A program made the translations under genes and the position numbers. Below are positions 12,906 to 26,368 of a stretch of 64,000 nucleotides of DNA, piece after piece (within the stretch, counting starts at the first letter, position 1; each line of letters starts with the position of its first letter). The notes below the pieces were generated by a model. It did not search any database and was not told the DNA's origin. It saw nothing but the letters and a program-made list of their open reading frames with translations. Source of the stretch: Cornus controversa (Eukaryota > Streptophyta > Magnoliopsida > Cornales > Cornaceae); NCBI GenBank assembly GCA_026545225.1, contig CM048848.1, forward strand, positions 46,316,806-46,380,805. Direction: 5' to 3'.

Positions 12906-13317
12906 AAAGTAACTAAAACGTGTTCACATTTATTTTGTTCAGATAATGATAACTGATAAGGAATCGAAACAAACTCTTTTGTACTTAATCAAAGATAAAA
13001 CTATTGGTTCAGGTTCTTGAGAAATGAGAAAGGTTTTCTTCGATCATTTATGCTAAATGACAAGAATGCCCTCTATAAGATAAAGATCCAATGGACCCAA
13101 CATTCATTATAGAGTCTTTTCAAATGGACAGTTTTATTTTAGCATGTTTTACAAGTGTCACATTTGTTCAACGTTAAAAGATTTTGAATGACAAAAGCAA
13201 GTAAAAAAATTGTCCATTTGGTTCATTCCAATAATAGTACTTAAAAAAACTCTCGAATTATGCATGTGGGACAACTGTCATAAAGATTGAAAAATATCTA
13301 TTGTGCTAGCAACTTGA

Positions 13318-13732
13318 GGCCCGTTTGGTAACCGTTTATGTTTAGTGTTTATTGTTTAAGTGTTTATATAAACAGTGTTTATGTTACGCTTTTATTTATC
13401 CATAAACATGAGTGTTGTTTGATAACCTTAAACTGTTTTTTTTTTAATAAAAAAAAATCAACATAATAAATTGCATAAAAAGTCAAGTTTATGCTACAAC
13501 AAATCTATACAGCAATAATAGAGCAAAAAATATGCATAAGGAATAAATAATATTGGGTTACATATATATCTACATACTGCAAATGATACTGTAAAACTAG
13601 AATGACCCATAATCTAAAACACCCTAACAAGTAGGGGGATGCACACGATTCGGTTCTTTTCAGTTATTGGGAGAACCGGAACTTGAACCGTTCCCAACGG
13701 TTCTTTAATTTTGAAACCGGAATAAATATTAT

Positions 13733-13770
<38 letters not shown>

Positions 13771-14443
13771 ACGGTTTCAATTCCTGTTCCAAGACTTGAA
13801 ACCGGAATCGTAGTGAACGGTTTCTAAAATTTAGAGCCGGAACTGGAACAGTAATGAATGGTTCGGTTCGGTCCAATTTGTATAAGAAGAGGAATTTGGA
13901 GTGCATACTCTTTCTCTTGAACTTCTTATGCTATTAGTTTCTTTTTCATTTTTTTGATTTCTATTTTTCTTTCAACACTGAAAATGAATGAATGATATGA
14001 GTACAAAATATCATTCTTGTTTCTTTGATAAGGAGATGGTTGAGACTTTTTTGTTTTTTTTCATTAAATAAGGTTTTTTTTTTTTTAGCATGGGTGTTCC
14101 TAAGTAACTATCTCTTTAATTCTATCAACACTTGATAATTCTAATATCAAACAATAACTTTTTATAATTTTTTTTCTTTTCATTTTCTCACTTTTAGTTT
14201 TAATTTTTAATTAAAATAATATAATCACCATTTTAGATAAAAAAGAAAAAAAAAGTTTTTTTTTAATAAACATAAACAATAAACATCATTTTGGTGTTTC
14301 GGATTTGAAGACTTAGGAACAGTGTTGTTTTAAAAGCGTTTTGACAATTTATAAACAAAACAAAAATTATCAAACATATTTATCGTAAAAATTTGTTTTT
14401 ATAAACAATAAACACTAAATATAAACGGTTACCAAACGGGCCC
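13318..14443. mobile_element. TIR DNA element (PIF/Harbinger-like)
   Basis: The left end ggcccgtttggtaaccgttt at 13318 is mirrored by the right end …aaacggttaccaaacgggccc at about 14443; arm similarity continues for about 60 bp. The flanks are TGA and TTA, an imperfect match to the 3-bp TWA duplication of Harbinger elements. It interrupts the ~1-kb array. The interior has a (TA)n tract at about 13738-13768 and a nested MITE-like palindrome with acggtttc motifs (about 13630-13900), but no transposase. Confidence 0.65.
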
Positions 14444-16589
14444 TTAAAAACCAAACTAGCATGTAGAATTTACCAAGTTGAGCAAATGGCATGTGGTGTC
14501 AACTTTTCAAAGAGGAGAAGGAATCTGAAGATAAATTTTGATTGTACTGATTTACGGTTTGAGACCATCTAATATTTTTTTTCGAAATATTTTACTTTTT
14601 CTTCTTTCTTTTTTTTTTTTTTATTCTCTTGTATGAGAAGGTTGCCAAAAATTATTATTTAACATCCAAAGATATGGTAAGAAGGGAACACTTTAACAAA
14701 TTTTAGTGTAATAAATGGGAAAACTAGCTTGTTAAAATAAATTAATGTTTGAATGACAAATTTTAGTCATATATAAATAAATTTGTAGTTGGATTACATT
14801 TAAATTTCAATTTTGCAAAGGTGATATATAAATTAAAAGGTGATTAGAGGTTGGAGATTGAAGATGATTAGTATTACTAACTTGTTTGGTTTCATCATCT
14901 AGTGTGATTCAATTGATGATATAGTCATGTAAGAATAACTTTGTGGTATGGTCTTCTAATTTCAGGCATGTTTGACAAGTATCACAAGCGGTCAACATTT
15001 TGAGTATATGTTTAAATTTTGAATGGTGAAAGTAATTAAACTAGTTCAGGTTCTTGAAAATTGAGAAGGGGTTTTTCTTTGAATTGTGTTGAAATAACAT
15101 AAATGCCCTGTCAGTTATTAAAACCTTCTTGAATTTTTCACCTTTTTTTTTTTTTTTTTCAAAAAAAGACCAAAGAAACAAGCAAAGTGGTTCATGCACT
15201 TCAATGAGTTCGCCATTTTTTCTTTTTTCAGTTTAAGGCATTGTTTTAAATAATTTAAAAAAAAGAAATATAAATGTGAAAACATATACATACAAAAATA
15301 GTTTTAAAATAATGATAAAAAAAATCTATTAATCCCTCTGCCTGCAAAACACATTGTACACTCAGAACACTGAAAAATTTATCAGTTACTCCATTCAAAC
15401 CACATAACAAACTTTTTTGGATTTTTTACAAGTGCATTGAATGGGTGAGGATGCCTACTTTTATTTCTAAATGAAATTTGAATGATAAGATTGCTCAAAT
15501 ATTTTCTTTTTGGTTTAATTTTAGACAATAATAAAGAATATAACTATCTACCTTATATAGTAGTATCATAACTAGTATTATCAATTACTTTAAAGTCATT
15601 TGATAACACCATATTAGTTGCATCCCTTTATTAAATAAAGATTATTCTACTGAAGAACATGTCCTCCCATCCTTCATTTTATTTTCTTGTAATTTGTAGT
15701 GGAATAACTTCAAATTTCAATCTTGTAGGGGTGATAGGTAAATAAAGAGTTGATTAGAGGTTAGAGATTGAAGATGATTAGTATTGTTAATTGGTTCGGT
15801 TTCATCAAATAGTGTGATTCAATTGATGATGTAGTCACGTAAGAGTATCTTTGTCACATGATTTTATGATTCCAGCATGTTTGACAAGTATTGCAACTTG
15901 TCAACCTTTTTAAGCATACGTTTAAATTTTGAATAGTGAAAGTAAGACAAAATAGCGCATATAAAAGTGTCTTTGCCATCCGACCTTCTGATTTCAGCAT
16001 GTTTGACAAGTATCATAAGCTATCAGTAATTTCAGCATGTTTGACAAGTATCACAAGCTGTTAGCGTTTCAAGTAATATGTTTAAATTTTGCATGGTGGA
16101 AGTAACTACGACGTGTTCACATTTATTTTGTTCAGATAATGACAACTAATAAGGAACCGAAACAAACTCTTTGTACTCAGTCGAAAATAAAACTACTGGT
16201 TTAGTTCTTGAGAAATGTGAAAGGTTCTATTCGACCATTTATGTTAAATGACCGAAATGTCCTCTATAACTAAAACTCTAATTGAAATTTTAAGAAGAAA
16301 AAGGTTTGGTGAGAATAAGCAATACAAGTCTTTCCATATGGACATTTTTATTTCAGCATGTTTTACAAGTGTCACATTTGTTCAACGTCTCAACACAAGT
16401 TACAAGTTTTTTAATGACAAAAATAAGTGGATTTTTTTTTGCTTTTAATTCATTCCAATAATACGTAATAAAAGAAATTGAACATGCATTTTGATTGGAC
16501 TGAACTAGCAAGTCACTTATGGTACACGTTCATGTAATAATTTCTCTTTCAAGAAATGTTACTTTTCTTTTTCTTATTAATTTTTTTTT

Positions 16590-16989
16590 TGTATGAGAAG
16601 GTTGACCAAAATATTATTTAAAGGGAACACTTCAACATTTTTTAGTGTAATAAATTGCATAACGAGATAGCTTGTTAAGAAATTGACTTTTGAATAACAA
16701 ATTTGTTAAAAAAATATTATAGGACGAGCACGTTTTTAACAAACAATTCAACCACATTTTTTTTTGACATTATTACAAGTACATTATACTTTTGTTATGG
16801 TATTTTCATATAAAAAGAAAGAGTTTCTTATAAATTTACCGAAATATTAATTATTTATCTTTAGATCATTTAATGTAAATTTTTTTTTTTTCAAAAATCA
16901 TTTAAAGCAGTTGATTATTAAAGCACTTATCTAAGTTTTCTTCCGTGCCCTCTTTCATAAACATAAATGGAATTAGGGGTCAGCTTCTT

Positions 16990-17042
<53 letters not shown>

Positions 17043-18232
17043 CATATATATGTATACATATATATGTATACATATATATATGTATGTATGTATGTATTTA
17101 ATGAGAAAGGTTGTTAGAAGAATTATTATTTAATTCATCCTAATTATGGTAAGAATGGAACACTTCAACAATTTTTAGTGCAATAAGTGGCATAAGGTAT
17201 TAGCTTTTTAACACACATTGACATTTTAATTAATGACCAATTTTTTAAAAAATATTTGTTGACACAAAATGTAACTTTATGTTTTTTTTTTCTTCATTAT
17301 TATATATAATTATAGTCTACTTTTATTATTGTATTTTATTCAATACGAAAGAGTTTCTTACAAGCAAACCAAAATATTACGGAGTATTATTTACCTTTAA
17401 GTCATATAAAGCCCATATATATATATATATATCTTAATGAAATTCATTAATAAAGAACTTATATTTCTTGTCATTTTCTTGTGTAAAAAATATGGCATGT
17501 CGTGTCAGCTTCTTTAAGAGGCGTTATTTATTTTTATTTTTTTTAAAAAAATAAAAATTTGGCAAGTGTTGTAATAAATGGCATAACTGGCTAGTCCTTT
17601 GAGATTTGAATGCCAAATTGTAATTATAGTTTAGTTTTGTTATTATATTTAAATTTTGAGATTTGAATGCCAAATTGTAATTATAGTTTAGTTTTGTTAT
17701 TATATTTAAATTTAGGGAGACGATATTCGCACTTCTGTTTTCTACACTTGCACAGTTGCATTCTCATCTTAAAAGAAATGTTACTTCTAACTTTAATTTC
17801 ACATATGAATGATTAACTTTTTTCAAAATACTAAACTATCCTTTCATATATCCTCTTTTTGTCTCTTAATTTTTAATGTTTTCGGTCTCTTTTGACAAGT
17901 TAAAAAAAAAAATACTCGAAAAAAAAAACCAAAACAAAAGTTATCTATGTGAATAAGTCATCTCTTTTGATACAGACCCAAATTTTTTTTTTTTAATTCC
18001 GTTGAATAAATTATCTCTTTTGGCAGGAACTACAAATTAAAAGACATCCAAAAAATAATTATCTTTGTTGAATAAATTATCTCTTGACATGACCCAAAAA
18101 AAAAAAGTACCTAAAAAAAAAATTTCTTGTTGAATAAATTATCTCCATTGAGAGAACCCAAAAAAAGTTATCGTTATTGAATAAATTATCTCTTTTGGCC
18201 GGAACAAAAAAAAATTTCTCTTTTGGAATAAG

Positions 18233-18273
<41 letters not shown>

Positions 18274-19510
18274 TTGTTGAATAAATTATCTCTTTTGATA
18301 TAATTAGAAAAAATAGCTAAAAGCAAGTTATCTCTTTTGACAGGATAAAAAAAAAAATTTAAGTACTATAAAAAAGAAAATAAGGTACAAAAATTATCTC
18401 TTTGGGCACGACCCAAAAAAAAGTAATATAAAGAAAGTAAAGAATGTAAAATGATTTTAAATTTATAGTATAAATGATAGTTATAGTATTATAAAATAAG
18501 AAATAATGTATTAATTAGTTTAGGGACCTTTTTGTCATTTCTTTTAAAAGAAAAATGTGAGTGAAGTGTAGAAAATGAAAGTACGAATATCGTCTCTCTT
18601 AAATTTAATATATTAGAATTTACCGAAATATTAATTATATTACTTTAAGTCATTTAAAGAAAAATTTATTTAAAAAATTTATCTAAAACATTTATCTTCC
18701 ATGTCCTCTTCCTATGTTGAACAAATGGCATGCCAGCTTCTTCAAGAGACGTTACATTTTTTTTTTCATTTTTTTTGAAAAAATTGACTAAAGAATTATA
18801 ATTTAATTCATCCTAATTATGGTAAGTAGGGAAAACTTTAATTTTTTTTAATGTAATAAATAGCATTATGTGTCAGTTTTTAATTTTTTTTAACACATTG
18901 AGATTTGAATGACAAGTTTGTTAAAAAAATATTTTGGGCCAAGTAATTAATAATAAGTCATTTAATTTAATAAGAAAAAGTTTTTTACAATTTATGATAA
19001 TATTAATTATTTACCTTTAAGACACTTAAAGTAAAATTAAAAAATATATATCATTTAAAGCAGATTCTTACTAAAAGTCGAAAACACTTATCTTCTTCAT
19101 CGTCCTCTTCTCATGTTATACATATGATGACACCAGTGTTATCTTCTTCAATATATATTTTTTCTTAATAAGAATTAAGAAAATTGTCAAAAGAATTATT
19201 ATTTAATTCATCATAATTTTAATAAGAAGGGCACACTTACGCATTTTTTAGTGTAATAAATGGCATAATGTGCTACTTTTTAACACACTTAAGATTTGAA
19301 TGATTTTTTTTAAAAAAAAAGAAATATTTTCTGAGTAAGCAAGTAATTAATAAATAGTGTAACCATTTTTTTTTTACATTATTATAATTATAGTATACTT
19401 TTGTTATTGTATTTTAATTTAATAAGAAAGAGAATCTTACAATTTATCAAAATATTAATAATTTACCTTTAAGTCATTTAAAGCAAAATTTAAAAAACAA
19501 AACATTTAAT
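16590..19510. repeat. Second degenerate array, ~0.4-0.8-kb spacing
   Basis: A block beginning gttg.c.aaagaattattatttaattcatcctaatt, then ggaacacttcaac..ttttagtgtaataaatggcata, then ccgaaatattaattatttacctttaagtcatttaaag recurs near 16600, 17110, 18780 and 19185. Its beginning is also seen at 14640 and its inverted kin near 41400. The array is interrupted by the 884-bp MITE at 17715-18598. A 57-bp direct duplication (17598-17654 and 17655-17711) lies just before that insertion. A (TA)n tract is at about 16993-17090. Confidence 0.6.
17715..18598. mobile_element. MULE-type MITE with 9-bp target-site duplication
   Basis: The left end gggagacgatattcgcactt and the right end (complement gagagacgatattcgtactt) form inverted repeats of about 35 bp that run through ttttctacactt. 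A perfect 9-bp direct repeat, ttaaattta, flanks the element at 17706-17714 and 18599-18607. The interior contains about eight degenerate copies of a ~50-70-bp unit built around gaataaattatctctttt, plus a (TA)n tract near 18236-18270. There is no coding capacity. Confidence 0.85.
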
Positions 19511-19611
19511 GAATGTGTTATACTATATATATGAATATGCAGTTAGGGGTGAGCTTAACCCTACCAACACGATTTTCGTAACGACATTTTACGGAACAAG
19601 GTACTTGGAAC

Positions 19612-20238
19612 TAGGGCTACAATTTAGACGTGTTGGGCGGGTTAGAGATACAATTTGGGTTCAACCTTATATATGAATTGTTTAACCCTAATTCAACTCT
19701 AACTCTACTTTCAACCCTAACTACTCAACCCATCCTTAAAATTTTAAACTAGGGTTGAAATTTCGGGTTATAAAGTTGGATTAATTCAGGTTATCTATAT
19801 CACCAATCTCCATGTTATAAATTTAAAATAATTTTTAATAAGTTTCACATTAGATTATTCCTAAATACACACAAAATTAAGAACTTAATGCAGATTTCTA
19901 AAAAATTACAAACAAATTTTTAAGAAATTAATTATCCAAAGTGTTAACATACAATAAATTAATATTTAAATAAAAGAAGTTGAAAAGAAAAATGTTATCA
20001 TAATTTGAATATTATATATAATATATTTAAAATAAAAAATATGTATAAAAATAATATTACAATTCGAGTTCGGGTTGTTGGTAACTCAACCCAAACCCCC
20101 AAACCCAACCCTAATTAAGTTTGGGTTGAGATTTTTCAACCCAAGCGCAACCCTAATTGTAAAAATAGTTGTTCAAGCCCGTAAAAAATTTGACTAAGTT
20201 CGGATTGAGTTCGAATTGCCCAACTCAAGTTGCACCCT
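19612..20238. mobile_element. TIR MITE-like element
   Basis: The left end tagggctacaattta and the right end …caacttgagttgcaccct-type sequence are approximate inverted repeats. Flanks tacttggaac (19602-19611) and tacttgaaac (20239-20248) match in 9 of 10 bases. The interior is rich in caaccc/gggttg words. The duplication length is between hAT (8) and MULE (9-10) values, so the class is uncertain. Confidence 0.5.
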
Positions 20239-20248
20239 TACTTGAAAC

Positions 20249-21530
20249 CATGGAATTAGAATTAAGTTTTAAACTTCATAGTCCAAATTTATTGTTGACG
20301 GGATTTGGGTAAAAGTTTTACTAACTCGAAAAACTTGAAATACAAGAAAATTTATAATTTTTATATTTTTAAGGCTATACATTGTTTAAGTAAAATAAAG
20401 TTAACCTAACTCTGAGACGATTGCTTTAAAAATTTGAAGAAAAATTTATAATAATTGAATTTTAGTTAAAGAAACAAATAACATAAAATATACAATTTTA
20501 CGTTCTTTTCATATTTTAATCAAAAGGAATATTATTAAGTCAACAAATTTTAATCACTCAAAGTTTCAAAGAAAACTCTACTTATGAGTGATTTTATTTC
20601 ATATCAAATGTATGTAGTTATGTATATACTTTAATATTTTATTTTTTGTAATGTTTATTTATTACGATCTTATTAAAATATTGGACGATTAGAAAAATAA
20701 AATAAAAAACTTGTGAAACTTGTACGGTATGAAGTGCGAGTTGAGATATGTTGGTTTTCTCCGGACATAAATTTTCCGTGGGCTAAAGTGTTAGAACTTT
20801 GCTTTTGGAAGATGCAGTTATGGAAAATAAAATAAAAAAACAAAAAAAAAAATAAAATTTGAGAAGAGTGTAGACGTTTTGTTTCAATAAAAATAAAAAA
20901 ATAAAAACTGAAGGTCAATAATGTAATTGCGGATGTTCGGCCGGAAAAACGAGGGTAATCCCTCGTTTTGCGTTGAAGAAAACAAGGTCAATTAAGTAAT
21001 TTCCAATTGCGGAGCCAACACGTACTCCGAAGCGAAACTCCCTCTGCCCGTGGCTTGAACACACTGCCCGTGCTTCTCTTCTCAAGTACATCATGCCCTA
21101 TGCACTCATTGCATAAGAGGACACACGTTATCACATTTTGTAAAGGTTTTATGTTATCTTTTGCAATTTACAACAAATATCCAATTTAAAATAAAATGAA
21201 CTAATAAAATTATATATTCATTACTCAAAATTCAATAATTCTCAAATACAAAGAAATGAGCTTACTCTATCTGTGTATTTATATAAAAATAAATCAATTT
21301 TATCACGTATTAAACATGCAAAATTTTAATTGAAATTTCAAAAGACGTATTATTTTTAAAAGTATAAAACACATTAATGATATTTGATTTTGTAGGATTG
21401 ATGTGTGATGAAACATATCGTGTTGTGTGAATATTTTTTTATATAAATTATGTTTTGTATGGTGTTACTCTAATGTTACTCAATGAAAACGATAATATTA
21501 TATTTAAAAATATTTTATTTTATTATATAT
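20249..21530. other. Intergenic, no feature recognised
   Basis: A/T-rich sequence with one more GC-rich patch (about 20930-21080). No splice-linked frames or protein motifs found. Confidence 0.5.
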
Positions 21531-21531
21531 A

Positions 21532-21735
21532 TATAGAGTAATGATCTCTTGCTTTTTGGTGAACAATAAATTTTTTACACACCAAGTATAATAACCGTTG
21601 GATATAATCTAAGTATAAAAAATGTAACTTTCAAAAATCATTGCAATCATATTCTATAGTTACCATACATGGTGTGAAAGAATTTCTTACTCACCGATGA
21701 GTAATGGATCATTTCTGTATATATATATTAAATAT
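21532..21735. mobile_element. Short TIR MITE in (TA)n context (family A)
   Basis: Ends gtaatgatctcttgct…ggtga and …tcaccgatgagtaatggatcattt are inverted repeats of about 45 bp, with TATATATA on both sides, fitting a TA target. A second member is at about 52660-52848. Single right ends with the same caccgatgagcaagagatcatta word occur at about 38800-38870 and 53030-53080. Confidence 0.65.
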
Positions 21736-22816
21736 ATAATTAGACATTATGTAGTTTACATAGTAAATAAAAAAATTTAAAATTTTAAACTTTAAAATAA
21801 ACGAAAGTTACAAATGATATATTTACATACATGATAAAACAATTAATATGTAATCATGCAAAATAAACATTACGTAATTATATACTATGCATTTACAAAT
21901 TGTAATTTTTTGAAAATATGTAATTATACATTTAAAAATTGAAATTAATTACAAAATTAATCAAATCTAATTATGCAAACCTATAAATTTTAAATTTAGA
22001 GATAATCAAATCGAACACAAGAGTACAGAAAAAAAAAAAGGAAACTCATATAACAAACTGAAATCCACAACCTAAGTTTAGTAATCCAATGAACGATTCA
22101 ATGCAAGAAGGTGGAGAGCTCCAATATGCTGGGACTGGGTGATGAGATTCCCATAACAAAATTCATCATTCTCATGAAATGAAAACAAAAAATCAGTGAA
22201 ACCCCCAATTTGATTCAATCCCAATTTCATTACAACGCCAAATTGGAACCATAAAATCACTAATATTCATAATACAAATACATATATAATATATATCTAT
22301 ATTACATTTAAGCATTGTGTTTGAATCTTCCTCAAAAAAAAAATCACAATCTAAGAATGCTTAAAAAATTAATTTTACAGTTCAAAATATATATATTTAT
22401 CTACAGTCTAAAATAACTCCCTATATCGTTGAACTAACGATCACAATTCACCAACTACATTCACACCTAAATTCACATACACATCCACCCACCCTCACAC
22501 TCTTAGAATGATTCAGTCCAACAAATTTTTTTTTATGGTGTTGTAGGCACAAACAATTACACTAATATATATATATCTCAAATTGCAAATCCCATAAAAT
22601 TCCAATTGATTGAACCCCTGTTCAAAATTGCAACAATTATTTTGTAATTTACATTTGAAATGCACTAGGTACCAAAATTATTGGCACTTCAAGTCTTTAC
22701 TCTTTTTTGCTCCCCCTTCATGTAAAAATCTTAGTCGTGGGTGTCTTGTCAATCCCCAATTAATTCCCATGCATTATCTTCTCTGTAGTTTCAACAGTTT
22801 ATTCTTGGAAAAGATT
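21736..22816. other. Intergenic, no feature recognised
   Basis: A/T-rich DNA. The open frames present are short and lack family motifs. Confidence 0.5.
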
Positions 22817-22949
22817 TATAATACACCCAATGTAAATATATCGAGTGAATCTGAACTGTGCGTGCATAATACGCAGGATGAGTCCCATCGTGCTTAGACA
22901 ACACGTAAAGTTCAGATTCACTTGATATATTTACATCTAGTGTATTGTA
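22817..22949. mobile_element. 133-bp foldback MITE
   Basis: Arms of about 40 bp (tataatacacccaatgtaaa… and the complement of …tttacatctagtgtattgta) pair with few mismatches around a ~50-base centre. The end of each 642-bp unit at 24.1-26.0 kb carries related words (aatacatttggtgtatcg, gagtgaattttaattctgcg). Confidence 0.65.
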
Positions 22950-23289
22950 GACGTACTTCCATTCTTGACTATCAACCTATCCTTGTGCTCCTACAACTCG
23001 ATTTGCCACCTCTCCTTGTCATGCTGTAAAAATCATGATGCCAACAAATCAAGATCCTTATACACACTTCGGGTCAATGTACTTTTAAATGATGATGCAA
23101 CACCATGCAATGACAATGTGACAGTAATGAACATTCACATCAAAGATGCAATTTTCATATAACAAATTATATCAAGTTATTATTATATAACATCATTAAA
23201 TTTAGAATGCAACACTTTTATATCGTTATTTTTGTATTTTCAAAGAGAAATGTCACCAACAAATATTTTGGTTATGCTTTCAAAAATTA

Positions 23290-23900
23290 TGAAATTTTTT
23301 TCCTCCATTATCCTTAATGACAATATTTTCATTTTGAATTGAAATTTAATTTGAATCCTTGATAAGCAAAAGGCTTAGTGGATTCAATATGTCATGTGTT
23401 TGTTAGATGGTCTTTTCATGGACCAAAGTTTTGATTTAATGTTTGGGAAGCAAAAGGCTGAAGGGGTTTGACACTTTAAAACCTTTGTCACACGGACTTT
23501 TTAATTTCAATATGTCTGAAAAGTCTCATACGTCAATACCATTATTATGATAAATTAAAATTTGAATTGTAAAATTAATTAAAATTTATTTGCAGCTATT
23601 TTTTTTTCAAGTAATGGTTTAAAGGAAGGTCTCCAACTTTTGCATGTGGACCAAATGGCATAAAGTTAAAAAGAAAAAACCAAGAAAGAAATGAAATCAC
23701 ATAAAATCACTATCTAATTCATCCTAATTATAGTAAGAAAGAAAAGCATAATAAATGGCATTACGTGCGAGCTTTATGATTTTGATGACAAATTGCTAAC
23801 AAATTTATTTATTTTTAACAAATCCAAGTAAATAATAAAGAAGGCTACTACTTTATTAGTTATAATTATAGGTAGAGTTTCAATATTACCCTTCAAGTCT
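23290..23900. repeat. Segment with an inverted copy at 41.3-43.0 kb
   Basis: Words such as gatggtcttttcatgg…caaagttttgattt…gcaaaaggct and catgtggaccaaatggcat reappear on the opposite strand at 42780-43030. The words aagcataataaatggcattac…atgattttgatg reappear inverted at 41400-41460. Confidence 0.6.
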
Positions 23901-24106
23901 GTAAAATAAATGTTATAACTTCCCAATTAATTAATAGAGCACTTACCTTCCTCTATATTTTTTCCCCCTTAAAAATGACGATTTTATCAATTAAAATAAT
24001 AATTGTGTCATAAAAACTACATAGGTTTAGTAATATAATAATAATAAAATGATTAAAACTTTGCCTCATACAATCGAAATTTTATTTTATTTTATTCACT
24101 TTAGCA

Positions 24107-26032
24107 CACGGAGTGCTTCAAGAATCATTTAGGGCCAGTTTGGTTGGAAAGAAATGGAGGGATATGCTTTTTCGTGTTTAGTATGAATTTTTTAATAAAA
24201 ATGAAAGGATTTTGAGAGATAAATTAAAGATAAATAGTAGCTTTTGTTATTATTCCAAAAATAAAAGGAAAGAGAAGGAAAAATTATCATTTTTTTAATG
24301 AAACTTTGTTAATACCAAGTTTGCATTTATTCTAAAATTCGTTCTTTTAAATATAAAAGGGTATACTTGTAATTTTTAAAAAAAAATAATTTATTTTCCT
24401 TTCATCTCTTTTTTCAAACATGTTAACTATCATTTCCTTTTTTTTCTTTACTAATCAATCAAATACGATAAAAATTTAGCACTATCATTTTTTTTCCTTT
24501 ATTTTATTTTCTCTCATTACTAATATTATCATTTATTTTCTTTTTCATTGTATCAAATATAGTCTTAAGGTAAGTGTAATGTTATGAATTACAATACATT
24601 TGGTGTATCGTGTATTGAGTGAATTTTAATTCTGCGTGCACAACACGTGTCATAGAACTCACAACACACAGTTAAAATTACACCAGTGGATCTACACCTA
24701 ACGCACCTAACGCATTGTATTATATCCCACGCATTGTATTCCTTGAAACACGGAGTGCTTCAAGAATCATTTAGGGCCAGTTTGGTTGGAAAGAAATGGA
24801 GGGATATGCTTTTTCGTGTTTAGTATGAATTTTTTAATAAAAATGAAAGGATTTTGAGAGATAAATTAAAGATAAATAGTAGCTTTTGTTATTATTCCAA
24901 AAATAAAAGGAAAGAGAAGGAAAAATTATCATTTTTTTAATGAAACTTTGTTAATACCAAGTTTGCATTTATTCTAAAATTCGTTCTTTTAAATATAAAA
25001 GGGTATACTTGTAATTTTTTTAAAAAAATAATTTATTTTCCTTTCATCTCTTTTTTCAAACATGTTAACTATCATTTTCTTTTTTTTCTTTACTAATCAA
25101 TCAAATACGATAAAAATTTAGCACTATCATTTTTTTTCCTTTATTTTATTTTCTCTCATTACTAATATTATCTTTTATTTTCTTTTTCATTGTATCAAAT
25201 ATAGTCTCAAGGTAAGTGTAATGTTATGAATTAGAATACATTTAGTGTATCGTGTATTGAGTGAATTTTAATTCTGCGTGCACAACACGTGTCATAGAAC
25301 TCACAACACACAGTTAAAATTACACCAGTGGATCTACACCTAACGCACCTAACGCATTGTATTATATCCCACGCATTGTATTCCTTGAAACACGGAGTGC
25401 TTCAAGAATCATTTAGGGCCAGTTTGGTTGGAAAGAAATGGAGGGATATGCTTTTTCGTGTTTAGTATGAATTTTTTAATAAAAATGAAAGGATTTTGAG
25501 AGATAAATTAAAGATAAATAGTAGCTTTTGTTATTATTCCAAAAATAAAAGGAAAGAGAAGGAAAAATTATCATTTTTTTAATGAAACTTTGTTAATACC
25601 AAGTTTGCATTTATTCTAAAATTCGTTCTTTTAAATATAAAAGGGTATACTTGTAATTTTTTTAAAAAAATAATTTATTTTCCTTTCATCTCTTTTTTCA
25701 AACATGTTAACTATCATTTTCTTTTTTTTCTTTACTAATCAATCAAATACGATAAAAATTTAGCACTATCATTTTTTTTCATTTATTTTATTTTCTCTCA
25801 TTACTAATATTATCTTTTATTTTCTTTTTCATTGTATCAAATATAGTCTCAAGGTAAGTGTAATGTTATGAATTAGAATACATTTAGTGTATCGTGTATT
25901 GAGTGAATTTTAATTCTGCGTGCACAACATGTGTCATAGAACTCACAACACACAGTTAAAATTACACCAGTGGATCTACACCTAACGCACCTAACGCATT
26001 GTATTATATCCCACGCATTGTATTCCTTGTTA
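24107..26032. repeat. Three tandem copies of a 642-bp unit
   Basis: The word cacggagtgcttcaagaatc starts at 24107, 24749 and 25391, an exact 642-bp period. The copies differ by only a few bases, for example homopolymer length near 25018 and a acacgtgtc to acatgtgtc change near 25927. Each unit begins with a gggccagtttggttgg word typical of TIR-element ends and finishes with a MITE-related segment. No coding content. Confidence 0.95.
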
Positions 26033-26368
26033 CTATCAAGAGACTTTTGTTTGGTAACCATTAGATTGATAAAACCTCGAAATTTGTGAATGTAAAAATA
26101 AAGTCAATACTTAATTCAATGATCAACAGATAGAGCGCACAACGGCACAAGTCATAACTCTTATTCAGACTCAGACCATTAATGAAGGTCAATAATATCA
26201 TTTCGAAGGAGGCAAACCTTAATACAAGATAGGGATGCTAAAAGAGACAATAGCCCAAAAGCTTCCAAGGCCCAAGCCCAAAAGATAGATAGGTAGGCCT
26301 CGACCGAGCCCATAAATTATGACATTTTTCGAAAAAAAACTAATGGTTATTTTCTCGTTAGTCTCTAA
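26033..26368. other. Intergenic, no feature recognised
   Basis: No coding signals seen. Confidence 0.5.

Larger units (their letters stand above)
9240..16560. repeat. Degenerate ~1-kb tandem array related to the PHD upstream region
   Basis: Several landmarks recur in the same order. The block aaacaaactctttt (with …gttcttgagaa… in several copies) appears at about 9245, 10258, 11630, 12968, 15050 (partial) and 16160. The block aagtgggccctgcacttcaatgcattt appears near 9430, 10305, 11715 and 15185. The block acttttttggattttttacatgtgcaatgaatggg appears near 9640, 10560, 11955 and 15410. The block gattgaagatgattagtatt appears near 9990, 11410, 12380, 14865 and 15765. The spacing is close to 1.0 kb after subtracting the TIR element at 13318-14443. 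The part at about 10730-11300 is inverted. No coding sequence is present. Confidence 0.7.

Noticed and set aside
16945..17133. Open frame rich in Tyr and Ile
   Set aside because: It is a translation of a TA/TACA microsatellite.
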